Shown here: one piece after another, positions 24,730 to 34,008 of the stretch
Layout of the letters: each line of letters begins with the position of its first letter
How positions within the stretch are numbered: the first letter of the stretch is position 1
NCBI GenBank assembly: GCA_001465015.1
Contig: LNEO01000165.1
Location: 1 to 47,350 of the forward strand
DNA from: Deltaproteobacteria bacterium Ga0077539
Lineage (GTDB): Bacteria > Myxococcota_A > Polyangia > Polyangiales > Ga0077539
Reading direction: 5' to 3'
Length of the DNA: 47,350 nucleotides
The notes under the pieces: model-generated
What the model was told of the DNA's origin: nothing
The model's database searches: none
Seen by the model: the letters and a program-made list of their open reading frames with translations, nothing else
Program-made: the position numbers and the translations under genes

Positions 24730-25811
24730 CGAACGTCGAGCTCGCGGGCGGTGGCCTCATCGAGCGCGCCTTGCGCGAGGGCGAAGGCGAGCGTGACGCG
24801 ATGGACACGGTCCGTCGCGCGGTCGGCCATCTTGCCGTCGATCATCACCGCGCCGAGGCCGCTGCGCTCGGCTTCGGCGAAGGCGCGCACCGCGCGCACG
24901 GCGGCTTCGACCGCGGACGCAGGCATCGAGAACACCGGCTGAACCGCTGGGATCTGCGCGGGAATGCCCACCCACTTGCCGCGCATTCCGATGTCTCGCG
25001 CGAGCTCGGCGTCTCGTCTGGCATGATCGAGCGCGATGGCGCGCTCGGCCTCGCTCTTGTCGCGCGTCGGAAACTCGAGGGTCATCTCGGCGATCGCCGG
25101 AGCGCCCACGGAGGCCGCCGCCTTCACGATTCGCTCTCGCGCGCGGCACACGAGCGGGTGATCGACGCGGTAGCTCGCCGAGCCGACGCCGAGCGTGCTC
25201 CAGTAGTCGAAGGCGCCGAAGATCAAGCCAGCGATTCGCTTGCTCGACCGCGCGATGTCGAACGCGGCTTCTTCGGCGCGCGCGCTCTCGATCAACACTT
25301 GCACCCGAACCTGGCCCCTCGGGAGGCCGAGCGCGTCTTCGAGAGACGAGAGGGTCTGGTCGACGGCGCGCACCTCGTCGGGGTGCTCGACCTTGGGGAT
25401 CACGACGCCCTCGACGCGAGGTCCGGCCGCTTCGAGCACCGCGCACAGGTCTCGATGGTCAGGGTCGAGCTCGGTCCCTCGCGGGCGAAAGTAGCGGAGT
25501 TTTCGGCCCCAATCGAGCTCGACGAACGCTCTGGCGACGTTGGCGCGCCCCGCGGCGAGGGCCGCCTCGTCGCCTCGCGGAATCGAATCCTCGAGGTCGA
25601 GCATCACGAGGTCGGCGTCCGCTCGGACGACCGCGGCCTCGACGTACTTCCACACGGTCGCGGGGCACGTCAGGTGCGTGCGTTGCACGAGGTGCCTCGG
25701 CTCGAACTCGAGCCGCTCGGCGGCGAGCTTCGCGAGCGTGGCTTCATTCTGGGCGCGGGCGCGCTCTTCGATCGCGCGTCGCGTGTCGCTGGGGAGCGTC
25801 ATGACGATCAC
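24726..25811 (-). CDS. HpcH/HpaI aldolase/citrate-lyase-beta family lyase (malyl-CoA lyase-like)
   Basis: The protein is 361 residues from GTG at 25809-25811; an ATG three codons later is the alternative. The TIM-barrel family signatures are present: CPATVWKYVEAAVVRADADLVMLDLEDSIP with the metal-binding acidic pair, VVIPKVEHPDEVRAV, VQVLIESARAEEAAFDI and LIFGAFDYWSTLGV. The family cleaves or forms malyl-CoA, beta-methylmalyl-CoA or citramalyl-CoA. The substrate is not evident and no CoA-pathway genes lie nearby. The hexamer TAGCGT ends 8 bases before the GTG. It overlaps the dNK gene by 4 bases, an odd pairing functionally. Confidence 0.85.
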   Translation of the reverse strand: MIVMTLPSDTRRAIEERARAQNEATLAKLAAERLEFEPRHLVQRTHLTCPATVWKYVEAAVVRADADLVMLDLEDSIPRGDEAALAAGRANVARAFVELDWGRKLRYFRPRGTELDPDHRDLCAVLEAAGPRVEGVVIPKVEHPDEVRAVDQTLSSLEDALGLPRGQVRVQVLIESARAEEAAFDIARSSKRIAGLIFGAFDYWSTLGVGSASYRVDHPLVCRARERIVKAAASVGAPAIAEMTLEFPTRDKSEAERAIALDHARRDAELARDIGMRGKWVGIPAQIPAVQPVFSMPASAVEAAVRAVRAFAEAERSGLGAVMIDGKMADRATDRVHRVTLAFALAQGALDEATARELDVR

Positions 25812-25819
25812 CGCGGCGA

Positions 25820-25825
25820 ACGCTA
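25820..25825 (-). promoter_or_regulatory. TANNNT hexamer (TAGCGT) before the lyase start
   Basis: On the minus strand TAGCGT lies 8 bases before the GTG at 25811 and there is no Shine-Dalgarno. This fits a -10 element for a leaderless transcript and favours the GTG start over the ATG at 25802. Confidence 0.35.
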
Positions 25826-25884
25826 CACCACATCGCTGAGCGCGAGGGAGGGAGGCGCCGCGCGCAACCTCTGCAGGCGATGGG

Positions 25885-28752
25885 TCAGAGATCTGCTTCG
25901 CATCGGACGGGGATCACGCTTCGAGCGGTACGGGCGACGCCCCGGATCGGCGCGGGACCTTCGACGCCCATCGCAGAGATGCCGCCCAGCAGAGAGTCTC
26001 GCGAGTCTTCCGTCTGCGGGTCGATATATCCGTTCGCGTCCTGCCACTGCGCTGCGCGCAGGCACGCCTCGCCGCTGTCCGAGACTTCGAGCGTCAGGCG
26101 CGTCGTATCGAACATCTCGCCACGAAACCCGATCGAAAGACCCACCGGCAGGGTCCGGCTCTGATCGACGATCGTCCAATGGGCGGGCGCTGCGCGGGCG
26201 CCGCAGATCCGATCGCTCTGCCATCCGCTGATCGAGAAGACCTCGCTCGACGCCAGCGCGAGCGACTCACCTTCGAACAACGGAACAAACTCCCAGCGCG
26301 ACACCCCCAAGACGTCGTGCACCGCGAGGACTCCGACGCGCGCGCCGCGCCGTGCGAGCGCCTGCGTAAAATAGAGCTGCGATACGCTAGGAATCGCTCG
26401 CTGCGCGCGCGTTCGACCCGCGCTGTCGAAGAGCCACGCCATGCGCAACGGAGCTCCTCCTCGGTTCGCGAGCGCGACGGTCGTGCCCGCGGGACCGTCG
26501 ATCGTCGCGACGGTGCGCCCGACGGCGTGCGGCGACAGGACTCGCTCGATCGAGGCTCCGACGCGTGCGATGAACCGCTCGCAATGCCCCCAGTCGAAGC
26601 CAGGAAGGCAGCGTTCGGCGAGGGCGAATCGCTCGTTTGCGAGAACGAGCGTCCACCCTTGCGCGGCGCCAAGCAGCGTCGTGTCCGAGACGGCCGCGAG
26701 GTCGAGCGCTGGGTTGGACGCTGAAAACACGGCCGGCGTCGCGCGCGATCGCCCCTCGAGCGCCCATGAAATCGAGAGCGCGACCTCTCTTGGCCCAGGG
26801 CCGCTTCGAGCCTCGATGAGATAACGCCCGAACGGCGCGGTCTGCCACCGGGCGCGCGTCGCGTCGATCGGTCGCGGTCTTTCGTCGCGCCGACACTGCA
26901 ACCCGAGGGGTTCGACGAAGCTCGCCGAGCGGATCGGCGGCTCGATGTCCGCCGCGTTCGACGCGAAGACCACCTCGTCTTCGACGGGTTGGTGCGAGCC
27001 GACGAACACCATTTCGTTGAGCAGACAGCCGTCTGCTCTGCAGGCGACCGCGACGGTCGGAGAGGTATTCGCGTCGAACGCGACGACCCCGCCCCGCGCA
27101 GCGCGCAGCGGAGTCCGCTCGAAGCGCTGGCCGCCATCGGAGCTGAGCCACACATCATTGGACGTTCGACCTGCGACGACGATGTGTCGCGCGTCCATCA
27201 CGCCGACGCTCACCGTCTCCAACGGCAGCGGGGTCCTCGACACACGACCGTCGCGCCACAGCGCGAGGGCGCTCTCGCGAGGAGTCGGGGAGCTGTCGTC
27301 GCCCGCGAGATAGACCCACGCTGTGCCATCGCTTGCGATCGATCCGACCTGGTGGCGAAGCTCGAACTCACTGAAGTCCGCGGGCGCCGGGAGCGACTGA
27401 TAGGTGCCTGTATTCAAGGAATAGAGCGCCAGCGGGAGCTCGTCGCCAGACCTCGCGACGAGCGCGGTCTCGTGCCGAAGCGCGATCGGCAGTCGACGGT
27501 CGAGCGACGAAGGCACGGAGAACCACCCTCGGCTTGCGGCGCGCGCGCAAAACTCTGGGCGGACTCGGTCTCTGGACGCGATCGCGTCGGACCGACAGGC
27601 CCCGAGGGAGAGCGCCGAGGCGCCGTCATCCGAGAGCAAGAGCGAGTGCAACGAGCGAATCGGCGCGAAGGGTCGCAGCGGCTGCGCGGGATCCCAGAGC
27701 AGCACCCCCATCGAGTTGACGCAATCGAACACCGCGCGCCTCCCCCACTGGGTGGCCGTGCAGCGCGCGGTCGGGAGCGCGTCGGCGTTGCGACGAAGCA
27801 GCGCGCCGTCGACCGGATCGAACCAGAGCAGCGAGCGGCCGACTTGGACGAGCGCGTCGCTCCCGAAGGGGCGATAGCTCGTTGCGGTGCTGAAGAGCGC
27901 GCGAGGCCACCGTCGATAGATCGCGCGGTAGAGGCTCTCGGTCTGCGAGATCGAGAGCGCCGGCTCGATCGCCGGAGACGCGCGTTCGAGCCGGCCCTGC
28001 GAGTCGAGCCGAAAGAAGCCGTCCGACGTTTGGAGCACGAAGGCCCCAGACGACCCGTTCACCGAGAGGGCCGCGGCCGCGCCGATCGAGACGATCCGAT
28101 CGTTGCGTCCCCCGTCAGCGGTCCACCGAACGACGCCGCCGTTCGTGATCGCGAGACCGGTGTCTCTGTCGATGAACGCGACGGACTCGACCGGCTGCAG
28201 CGGCCAACGGCGGATCTCTGATCCGTTGGTGAACCAGCTACGACCGAGCTGATCGCGCCACGCGAGCGCGCCGCGCGAGCCCCCGACGCTGGGCACGAAC
28301 AAGCCTCGCCGAGCGATCGCTCGAAGCGCGCCGGTGCAGGACGCAGCCTCGAACGCAGTCCCGTCGCTCGTGACAAACAGCCACCGAGCGCCGTCGCGCG
28401 CGGCTCCGACGATGCGCGCCAACGGTCGATCTCGGGCGATCGATACGGACTCGCCGCGGATGGTGGCGCGGACCGAACCGACGCCTGCGCACAGCGCGCC
28501 GTCCTCGTCGCCGAGCACGATCGGCTCAGCCAACACCGGGATCCACTGCGCGCCGAAAGAGCGCCCCTCAGCCGGCGGCGCGTCGACCGATCGCGCGCGC
28601 TCGAAGGAGAGCCTGCGCGGCGCGGTGGTCGGGCCTGTGATCGCCGTCGAGCAGGAGGTCACTGCGACGACGAGCGGCCATGCGAGCGTTCGAGTCCCGA
28701 ACAACGCACAAACGATACAACACAGAGCGGCTTTGCTCTTGGATGGCGCCAC
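25885..28752 (-). CDS. Large lipoprotein with propeller-like repeats
   Basis: About 955 residues if started at GTG 28750-28752; a GTG at 28785 is also in frame, and no ATG is available before the mature part. The N-terminus (KAALCCIVCALFGTRTLAWPL then VVAVTSC) looks like a lipoprotein signal. The body is rich in beta-strand repeats with VRWTADGG, VLQTSDGFFRLDSQG, LWFDPVDG, and an Asp-box SSDGGQRFERT near the middle, suggesting one or two beta-propellers. No catalytic motif is recognised. Scattered Cys pairs suggest an extracytoplasmic site. The open frame runs on upstream through the divergent carboxypeptidase gene, but that part is antisense. Confidence 0.75.
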   Translation of the reverse strand: MAPSKSKAALCCIVCALFGTRTLAWPLVVAVTSCSTAITGPTTAPRRLSFERARSVDAPPAEGRSFGAQWIPVLAEPIVLGDEDGALCAGVGSVRATIRGESVSIARDRPLARIVGAARDGARWLFVTSDGTAFEAASCTGALRAIARRGLFVPSVGGSRGALAWRDQLGRSWFTNGSEIRRWPLQPVESVAFIDRDTGLAITNGGVVRWTADGGRNDRIVSIGAAAALSVNGSSGAFVLQTSDGFFRLDSQGRLERASPAIEPALSISQTESLYRAIYRRWPRALFSTATSYRPFGSDALVQVGRSLLWFDPVDGALLRRNADALPTARCTATQWGRRAVFDCVNSMGVLLWDPAQPLRPFAPIRSLHSLLLSDDGASALSLGACRSDAIASRDRVRPEFCARAASRGWFSVPSSLDRRLPIALRHETALVARSGDELPLALYSLNTGTYQSLPAPADFSEFELRHQVGSIASDGTAWVYLAGDDSSPTPRESALALWRDGRVSRTPLPLETVSVGVMDARHIVVAGRTSNDVWLSSDGGQRFERTPLRAARGGVVAFDANTSPTVAVACRADGCLLNEMVFVGSHQPVEDEVVFASNAADIEPPIRSASFVEPLGLQCRRDERPRPIDATRARWQTAPFGRYLIEARSGPGPREVALSISWALEGRSRATPAVFSASNPALDLAAVSDTTLLGAAQGWTLVLANERFALAERCLPGFDWGHCERFIARVGASIERVLSPHAVGRTVATIDGPAGTTVALANRGGAPLRMAWLFDSAGRTRAQRAIPSVSQLYFTQALARRGARVGVLAVHDVLGVSRWEFVPLFEGESLALASSEVFSISGWQSDRICGARAAPAHWTIVDQSRTLPVGLSIGFRGEMFDTTRLTLEVSDSGEACLRAAQWQDANGYIDPQTEDSRDSLLGGISAMGVEGPAPIRGVARTARSVIPVRCEADL

Positions 28753-28915
28753 GCGCGCGGAGGGTCTCGGGATGTTTCCCGGCACCAGCTCGGGGCGTGG
28801 CTGCTTCGATGCGAGAGCATCGATTCGAGCCGCCGATCGAGCCGCGGGGTGACACGAGCGTGCACGAACGTCGAGTGGTCGCTCGGAGAATTGGCACGAG
28901 GCGGCCGGGTAGAGG

Positions 28916-28921
28916 TACCAT
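28916..28921 (+). promoter_or_regulatory. TANNNT hexamer (TACCAT) before the carboxypeptidase start
   Basis: TACCAT ends exactly 6 bases before the GTG at 28928, the spacing expected for a leaderless transcript starting at the GTG. A TTGGCA (-35-like) lies at 28891-28896, 19 bases upstream. Confidence 0.4.
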
Positions 28922-28927
28922 TTCCCT

Positions 28928-30478
28928 GTGCAAACCCTGCGTCGGACGCCGCTCGCCGAAGCGGCGATGTCGATTGGTGTCCTCGGCGCGGGCGCCGCGT
29001 CGCTGGCGTCGCTCGTCGCGCTGCTCCACAGCGGAGACGCGGTCGGACAGAGCAGACCCACGCGGCCGACCCCTCGGGGCGACGGAGGCGCGATCCCTGC
29101 GGCGTGCAACGCGATCAGGGTCGCGGATGACGCTGGGCACTTCATCGCCCGCGAGGACTTTACGCCTCCTGTACCTGTCGTGGACGGCGATGACCTGCTC
29201 GCGTTGGTCAATCGGTCGCCGCGTTGGGTGCTCGCGACGACGTACGCGCCGAGGGACCTCGTCGAGCTGACGACGATGCGACCGGCTGCTGCGACGAGCT
29301 GCACTCCGCCCGAGCGTCAGTGCCTGCGGCGCGAGGCCGCCCTTGCCTATCAGCGCATGGCGTCGACGATGCGCCGCGAGGGACACGAACCCAAGCTCGA
29401 CTCGGCGTTTCGCGGCTTCGTCACGCAGTGCACGGTGTTTGCCAAGTGGGCGTGGCGCAGGGGGACCGCGATGGGCTTCTGCCCTGCGACGAACGCGAGC
29501 GCGATTCCTGGGCACTCGCAGCACCAGCTCGGGACCGCGATCGATCTGTTCACGCTCTCGTGGACCCGTGCTGGCTCGCATTTTCGCGACGGATTCGGCT
29601 GCTCGCCGGGAGGGCGATGGCTCGCGCAGAACAGCTGGCGCTTCGGGTTCGTGCTGCCCTATCCGCTGCACCCAGACTATCGCGCGCCGGGGAGCGATTG
29701 CGCCGCGCGACCCGAGCATCGAGGACGGGTCGATCCTCGCACGGGGTACAAGCACGAGCCCTGGCACTTGCGATACATCGGCGTGGACAGCGCTGAGCGA
29801 TTTCATCGCGCGTGGGAGGAGAGCGGGCCGGGCTCGGCCACAGAGATCACCCTCGAGCAGTGGCTCCGCGAGCGGCTCGGCGCGAGGGATCCAGTCGAGC
29901 TCCCGAGCTGCGACGGCTGCGCGTGCGGCGAGTGCGCGACCTTCAGCGACGGAGCGAGCGGGCGAACGCCGTGCCCTTCTGGGCGGTCGCTGATGCTCGA
30001 TCGCAGCGGACACCCGGCGGCGGCGCGGGGCATTCCAACGCTGCTCGCGACGCGCGTCGTGCGCGACGGGAGCGCGGTGATCGCCTATGCGCGCGTGCGG
30101 GTTCCCGAGCAGACGCTCACGCAGCCGCCGATGGGCGACGCGCAGGGGTTGGTGCGCTACGGCGCGGGCGTGACGGTGCGCGCGCTCTCGACCGCAGAAG
30201 GCGCGCTCGCGCGGGAGTATCGAGCGATCGACGGCGTCTGGCGCGTGGGCGTCGAGCTCCGAGACGACCGAACGAACCGGGGCTATCCGTGGCGCGCGGC
30301 GCTGGCCGCAGCAGGGCGGGACACGACGGCCAACGGGTTCAACAGCCGGCTCCTGGCGACGAGCGGAGAGATCGAAGTGGGCGTCCGCATCGAGGGTCTT
30401 CGCGCGGGACAGCGAGTCCGGATCGCGGTTTTGCGCGGCGAAGAAGCGGTCGACAGCAACGACGTCCGCCTGCCGTAA
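28928..30478 (+). CDS. VanY/M15B-type D-alanyl-D-alanine carboxypeptidase
   Basis: The protein is 516 residues from GTG at 28928; an ATG at 28967 is the alternative. The exported N-terminus (VLGAGAASLASLVALLHSGDA) is followed by the M15B zinc peptidase domain (about 95-300). Zinc ligands are in GHSQHQLGTAIDL (SxHxxGxAxD, near 196) and HEPWHLRYIG (catalytic Glu and zinc His, near 277-281). It should trim the terminal D-Ala from peptidoglycan stem peptides, either for cell-wall remodelling or against prey. A Cys cluster (CDGCACGECATF, near 330) and a C-terminal beta domain of about 150 residues are extra compared with VanY. It is divergent from the propeller-like lipoprotein gene. Confidence 0.9.
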   Translation: MQTLRRTPLAEAAMSIGVLGAGAASLASLVALLHSGDAVGQSRPTRPTPRGDGGAIPAACNAIRVADDAGHFIAREDFTPPVPVVDGDDLLALVNRSPRWVLATTYAPRDLVELTTMRPAAATSCTPPERQCLRREAALAYQRMASTMRREGHEPKLDSAFRGFVTQCTVFAKWAWRRGTAMGFCPATNASAIPGHSQHQLGTAIDLFTLSWTRAGSHFRDGFGCSPGGRWLAQNSWRFGFVLPYPLHPDYRAPGSDCAARPEHRGRVDPRTGYKHEPWHLRYIGVDSAERFHRAWEESGPGSATEITLEQWLRERLGARDPVELPSCDGCACGECATFSDGASGRTPCPSGRSLMLDRSGHPAAARGIPTLLATRVVRDGSAVIAYARVRVPEQTLTQPPMGDAQGLVRYGAGVTVRALSTAEGALAREYRAIDGVWRVGVELRDDRTNRGYPWRAALAAAGRDTTANGFNSRLLATSGEIEVGVRIEGLRAGQRVRIAVLRGEEAVDSNDVRLP

Positions 30479-30505
30479 TCGCAGTGAAGGCGCTGCGAGT
30501 AGCGC

Positions 30506-30511
30506 TATTCT
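30506..30511 (+). promoter_or_regulatory. TANNNT hexamer (TATTCT) before the FG-GAP lipoprotein start
   Basis: TATTCT ends 7 bases before the ATG at 30519 with no Shine-Dalgarno between, matching a -10 element of a leaderless mRNA. Confidence 0.4.
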
Positions 30512-30518
30512 CTACGCC

Positions 30519-32534
30519 ATGCGTCCCCGCTCGTACCTCGCTTGTGCATCGCTTCTGTCCCTCGTTCACTGCACGACGCCCAACCCCAACGCCGACGCTG
30601 GAGCCGATCCCTTCGCGGTCCCAGCGATGGCGTGTCGATCGGGCGCGGGCTGGGCCGGTGATCGTCCGGCGTTCGCTCGAAACACCGAGGCGTGGGGGCT
30701 CTCGCCGGTGCGCGGGACGCGCTTCGCGACGGCAGATATCGACAACGACGGGTACTCCGACCTCGTCGTGCAGTCGGGGACGACCAACGTTCGAACGAAC
30801 CTCGACGCGACTCCGCCGGTGATTCACACGCGGCTCTTGATGAACCGCCCGAAGGCCGGCGGCGGACGAGAGTTCGTGGACGCCACGCGCGACTCGAATT
30901 TTCTCGCGACGCGCGACGGGGCCTACGGTCGCAACAACACGATCACGGGCTTCGCGGACGTCGACAACGACGGCGACGTGGACGCGGTCACGCAGGTGTA
31001 CCTGAACGTGAGGGCGCCGGACGACCCTGGCGATCGCGGGGTCGTGATGCTCAACGACGGACGCGGGCGATTCACGATCGCGCCCGAGAGCGAGCTGGCC
31101 CCGGCGCAGGCGGACGGCTTTGCCTCGCAGGCCTCGGGCGTCGCGTTCGTCGACCAGAACCGCGACGGAAACATCGACGTCTTCGTGAGCTACTTCTACG
31201 ACCCGACCGCGCGCGTCGAGATCGGACAGCAGCCCTCGCTGTTTCGCGGCGACGGCGCGGGGCTGTTTTCGGACGTGACGAGCATGGTGGGAATGCAGCT
31301 CGGCGACCAGATGTCGGACTTCGCGACGGCCAGCCACCGAAGGCCGCTCTATGGAGCGAGCGCGTGCGACGTCAACGGAGACGGGATGCTCGACCTGATC
31401 GGCGCCGCGTACGGCCGCCAGTGGAACGAGCTGTTCGTCTCCACGGCCGACGGGAGCTTTCGCGAAGTGGGGCTCAGCTCCAACGTTGGCGGCGACGCCA
31501 ATCGAGAGTTTCAGCGGGACGAGAGCTACCTCTGTTTCTGCGCGGCGATGGCGGGGCGCTGCCCCGCAGGGACGCCAGAGCCTCGATACACGTGCCCCGT
31601 TCGCGGATGGCGCGCGGGCTACAACGATCAGCCGTGGAGGCTCAACGGAAACACCTTCACGATCGCGTGCGGCGACGTCGACAACGACGGCGACATCGAC
31701 CTCTACACCGCGGCGATCGCGCACCCGGACACGGGGCCCGCGAGCGACCGATCGCAGCTCCTTCGCAATACAAGCCCGGCGGGCGCCACGCCGGACATGG
31801 TGCGCTTCGAGCGCGTGGATCGTATGCAGTCGGGGCTCGTTCCGGGCTCGGGACCGCAGCAAGACGAGGGCGGGATCTCCGCGGTGATGTTCGACTTCGA
31901 CCGCGATGGAAGGCTGGACATCTGGTACGGAGCCAGCGATTACCCCGGCAATTTCGGGTGGATGTTTCGGCAGAGGCCGGACGGAACGTTCGAGCAAGTC
32001 TCGGTCGCCGCGGGGGTTCGCCACGCCTGTCCGGTCGGGATCGCGTTGGCAGACTTCGACCTCGACGGCGATCAAGACCTCATCGTCGGCAGCTCGACCG
32101 CGCGCAATTGCGCGCAGACGTGGCGGATGGGCAACGAGGTGCACATCTACGAAAACGTCGCCTCCGAGGCGAACTGGACCTCGATTCGGCTCGTGGGGCG
32201 GGGCGCGGGAGGCGCCAATCGCTCGGGCATCGGCGCGCGCGTGCGGGTCACCGCGGGCGGCGTCACGCAGACGCGCGAGCTCGCGGGTTCGTTTGGGCAC
32301 TTCGGGTTGGGGCAAGAGCTCGTCGCGCACTTTGGCTTGGGGACGTCGTGCGCGGTCGAGCGCATCGAGGTCCGCTGGCCCGACGCCGCAGGAACGGTCG
32401 AGACGTTCGTCGCGGGCGCGAGCGGTTCTACCGCGCCGATCCCAGCGAACTATCGCCTCGAGCTCAGGCAGGGCGAAGGGCGCGTTCGCTTCGAGACGGC
32501 GCCTCGAGCGGGCTCGGACGCGGGTGCGCGATGA
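30519..32534 (+). CDS. FG-GAP repeat lipoprotein with ASPIC/UnbV domain (CRTAC1-like)
   Basis: The 671-residue protein has a lipoprotein signal (MRPRSYLACASLLSLVHC, Cys18) and an Asp/Ala linker. Repeated FG-GAP/VCBS calcium-binding loops follow: DIDNDGYSDLVV, DVDNDGDVDAVT, DQNRDGNIDVFV, DVNGDGMLDLIG, DVDNDGDIDLYT, DFDRDGRLDIWY and DFDLDGDQDLIV. Together they imply a seven-bladed propeller of integrin-alpha type. The C-terminus is an ASPIC/UnbV domain (NRSGIGARVRVTAGGVTQTRE, FGHFGLGQ, RIEVRWPDAAG). The protein is likely surface-exposed and calcium-stabilised; the ligand is unknown. Its stop overlaps the next start by four bases (ATGA). Confidence 0.92.
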   Translation: MRPRSYLACASLLSLVHCTTPNPNADAGADPFAVPAMACRSGAGWAGDRPAFARNTEAWGLSPVRGTRFATADIDNDGYSDLVVQSGTTNVRTNLDATPPVIHTRLLMNRPKAGGGREFVDATRDSNFLATRDGAYGRNNTITGFADVDNDGDVDAVTQVYLNVRAPDDPGDRGVVMLNDGRGRFTIAPESELAPAQADGFASQASGVAFVDQNRDGNIDVFVSYFYDPTARVEIGQQPSLFRGDGAGLFSDVTSMVGMQLGDQMSDFATASHRRPLYGASACDVNGDGMLDLIGAAYGRQWNELFVSTADGSFREVGLSSNVGGDANREFQRDESYLCFCAAMAGRCPAGTPEPRYTCPVRGWRAGYNDQPWRLNGNTFTIACGDVDNDGDIDLYTAAIAHPDTGPASDRSQLLRNTSPAGATPDMVRFERVDRMQSGLVPGSGPQQDEGGISAVMFDFDRDGRLDIWYGASDYPGNFGWMFRQRPDGTFEQVSVAAGVRHACPVGIALADFDLDGDQDLIVGSSTARNCAQTWRMGNEVHIYENVASEANWTSIRLVGRGAGGANRSGIGARVRVTAGGVTQTRELAGSFGHFGLGQELVAHFGLGTSCAVERIEVRWPDAAGTVETFVAGASGSTAPIPANYRLELRQGEGRVRFETAPRAGSDAGAR

Positions 32535-33058
32535 GCGATGCGCCCCGCGAGGGAGCCCCCGAACCGCGGATCTTTTCGCGAGAGTCCCAGATCCGCATCG
32601 ACCGCGAAGGTCGCTTCTGGCACGAGGGCGAGCGGATCGACCACTCGGGGCTCGCGCGCGCCTTCGCGCAGTGGGTCGTTTGGGACGAGGCGAGCCAGCG
32701 ATACCAGCTTCGAAACAGCATGGACTGGTGCTGGATCACCGTCGACGACGCGCCGCTCGTGGTTGTCTCGGCCCACCTCGACGATGACGGCGAGGTGTTG
32801 TTGTCGTTGAGCGACGGGACTGTCGAGCGACTCGCGCTCGAGACGCTGCGCATCGACCGCGAAGACGTCCCGTACTGCACGGTGCGCGGAGGCACGGTGG
32901 ACGCGAGGTTTCTGCAAGCCGCTGCGTTTTCGTTGCTCGAACACGCAGAGCCCGACGGCGACCAATGGGCGCTCGTGCTCGGACCGAAGCGCGTCGCGCT
33001 CGTGCGCGTCGTCGAGGGCGTCTCGCGCGTCGGGCGAGCAAAGGAGGGAGTGTCGTGA
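32531..33058 (+). CDS. DUF1285 family protein
   Basis: The 175-residue cytoplasmic protein starts with the ATG overlapping the preceding stop. The family core runs from IRIDREGRFWHEGERIDHSGLARAF through RYQLRNSMDWCWITVDDAPLVV. A second strand-rich segment follows with the DVPYCTVRGGTVDARFLQAAAF block, and the length matches DUF1285 proteins. The function is unknown. It sits between a surface propeller lipoprotein and a helical protein with 4-base overlaps on both sides, so all three are translated in coupled fashion. Confidence 0.85.
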   Translation: MSDAPREGAPEPRIFSRESQIRIDREGRFWHEGERIDHSGLARAFAQWVVWDEASQRYQLRNSMDWCWITVDDAPLVVVSAHLDDDGEVLLSLSDGTVERLALETLRIDREDVPYCTVRGGTVDARFLQAAAFSLLEHAEPDGDQWALVLGPKRVALVRVVEGVSRVGRAKEGVS

Positions 33059-34008
33059 CGCGCGCGGATTTGCTCACCGAGGCGCGGGCGCTCGGGACAC
33101 AGTCGTTTGCGTTGGCAGCGACGCGGGCAGAGGCGTTCGAGGCGCTGCGAGAGCGGGTCGAGGACGACGACGAGCTCGTGCTGTTCGACCTCGCGTGGAT
33201 CGAGGCGCGCGCGCACAACGCGGCGCGCGGCGGCGAGCCCTGGGCGGGAGACGAGGCGGACGTGCTCCTCTCGGCGCTCTCGCGCGTCGTGGTGGGGAGC
33301 GTGGTCGAAGAGCGGGAGCGGGAGTTCTACGCGGCGCTCGACGCGCTGCGTGACGCCCTCGCAGACCGGAGGCTCGACGCGTCATCAGAGGTCGCGACGA
33401 GCGCCTGGCTGGCTCTGGCGCGCGGGAGCATTCGCGTCGAGGACCGCGATCGAATCGCGGCGGCGCTGACGGTGTGGCACCGCGCCTGCGCGGGGGCGCA
33501 GGGCACGACCGCGGGGCAGTGCGCGCTCACGGCGCTCGAGCTCGCGTCGCACGCGGACGACGCGGAGGCGGCCCGAGACGCGGCTGAGCAGCTCTGGCGC
33601 TTTCGAGAGCCGGCGGCGAGCGACGGGATGTTGGACGCGGCCGATCGGGCGTCGTTGATCGCGCCGGTGTGGCAGGTGCGGATGGCGCTCGGCGACGCGG
33701 AGGGCGCTCGCGTCGCGGCGAACGCGCTGGTGGCGCTCTGCATCGAATCGGACCGCCCTGCGCGCGTCGCCGACGCCCTCGCGGCGGCGGCCGAGTGCGC
33801 GATGGCTCAGGGAGACCACCCGAGCGCACGGAGCGCCCTCGCGCGGAGGCTCGAGATCTCCGAGGGGCTGCTCGCAGAGGCGCAGGCGGCCGAGCACACG
33901 GACGGGACGCTCTTCGCGCTCGCCCGACGTGACGAAGCGCGGGAGGCGCTGAGCGCGCTCGACGCGATGCTGGCGGAGGCCGAGGGGCGCGCCCCCGGCT
34001 CGGGTTGA
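33055..34008 (+). CDS. Uncharacterised helical protein, coupled to DUF1285
   Basis: The start is GTG 33055, overlapping the DUF1285 stop and preceded by a strong ribosome site (AAGGAGGGA), giving 317 residues (VTRADLLTEARALGTQ). The protein is almost entirely alpha-helical, Ala/Glu/Arg-rich, with helix pairs resembling TPR units (about 120-290, for example WQVRMALGDAEGARVAANALV). No signal peptide or membrane segment is seen. I do not recognise the family. The tight junctions suggest it acts with the DUF1285 protein. Confidence 0.75.
   Translation: MTRADLLTEARALGTQSFALAATRAEAFEALRERVEDDDELVLFDLAWIEARAHNAARGGEPWAGDEADVLLSALSRVVVGSVVEEREREFYAALDALRDALADRRLDASSEVATSAWLALARGSIRVEDRDRIAAALTVWHRACAGAQGTTAGQCALTALELASHADDAEAARDAAEQLWRFREPAASDGMLDAADRASLIAPVWQVRMALGDAEGARVAANALVALCIESDRPARVADALAAAAECAMAQGDHPSARSALARRLEISEGLLAEAQAAEHTDGTLFALARRDEAREALSALDAMLAEAEGRAPGSG

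Noticed and set aside
28891..28910. Possible sigma-54 promoter (TGGCACG) upstream of the carboxypeptidase
   Set aside because: The -24 half is good but the matching -12 GC at the right spacing is absent; the TACCAT hexamer fits the start better.
30692..32530. Upstream extension of the DUF1285 frame through the FG-GAP gene
   Set aside because: Only the part from 32531 matches DUF1285; the rest is an alternate frame of the FG-GAP gene, composed of Arg-rich low-complexity sequence.
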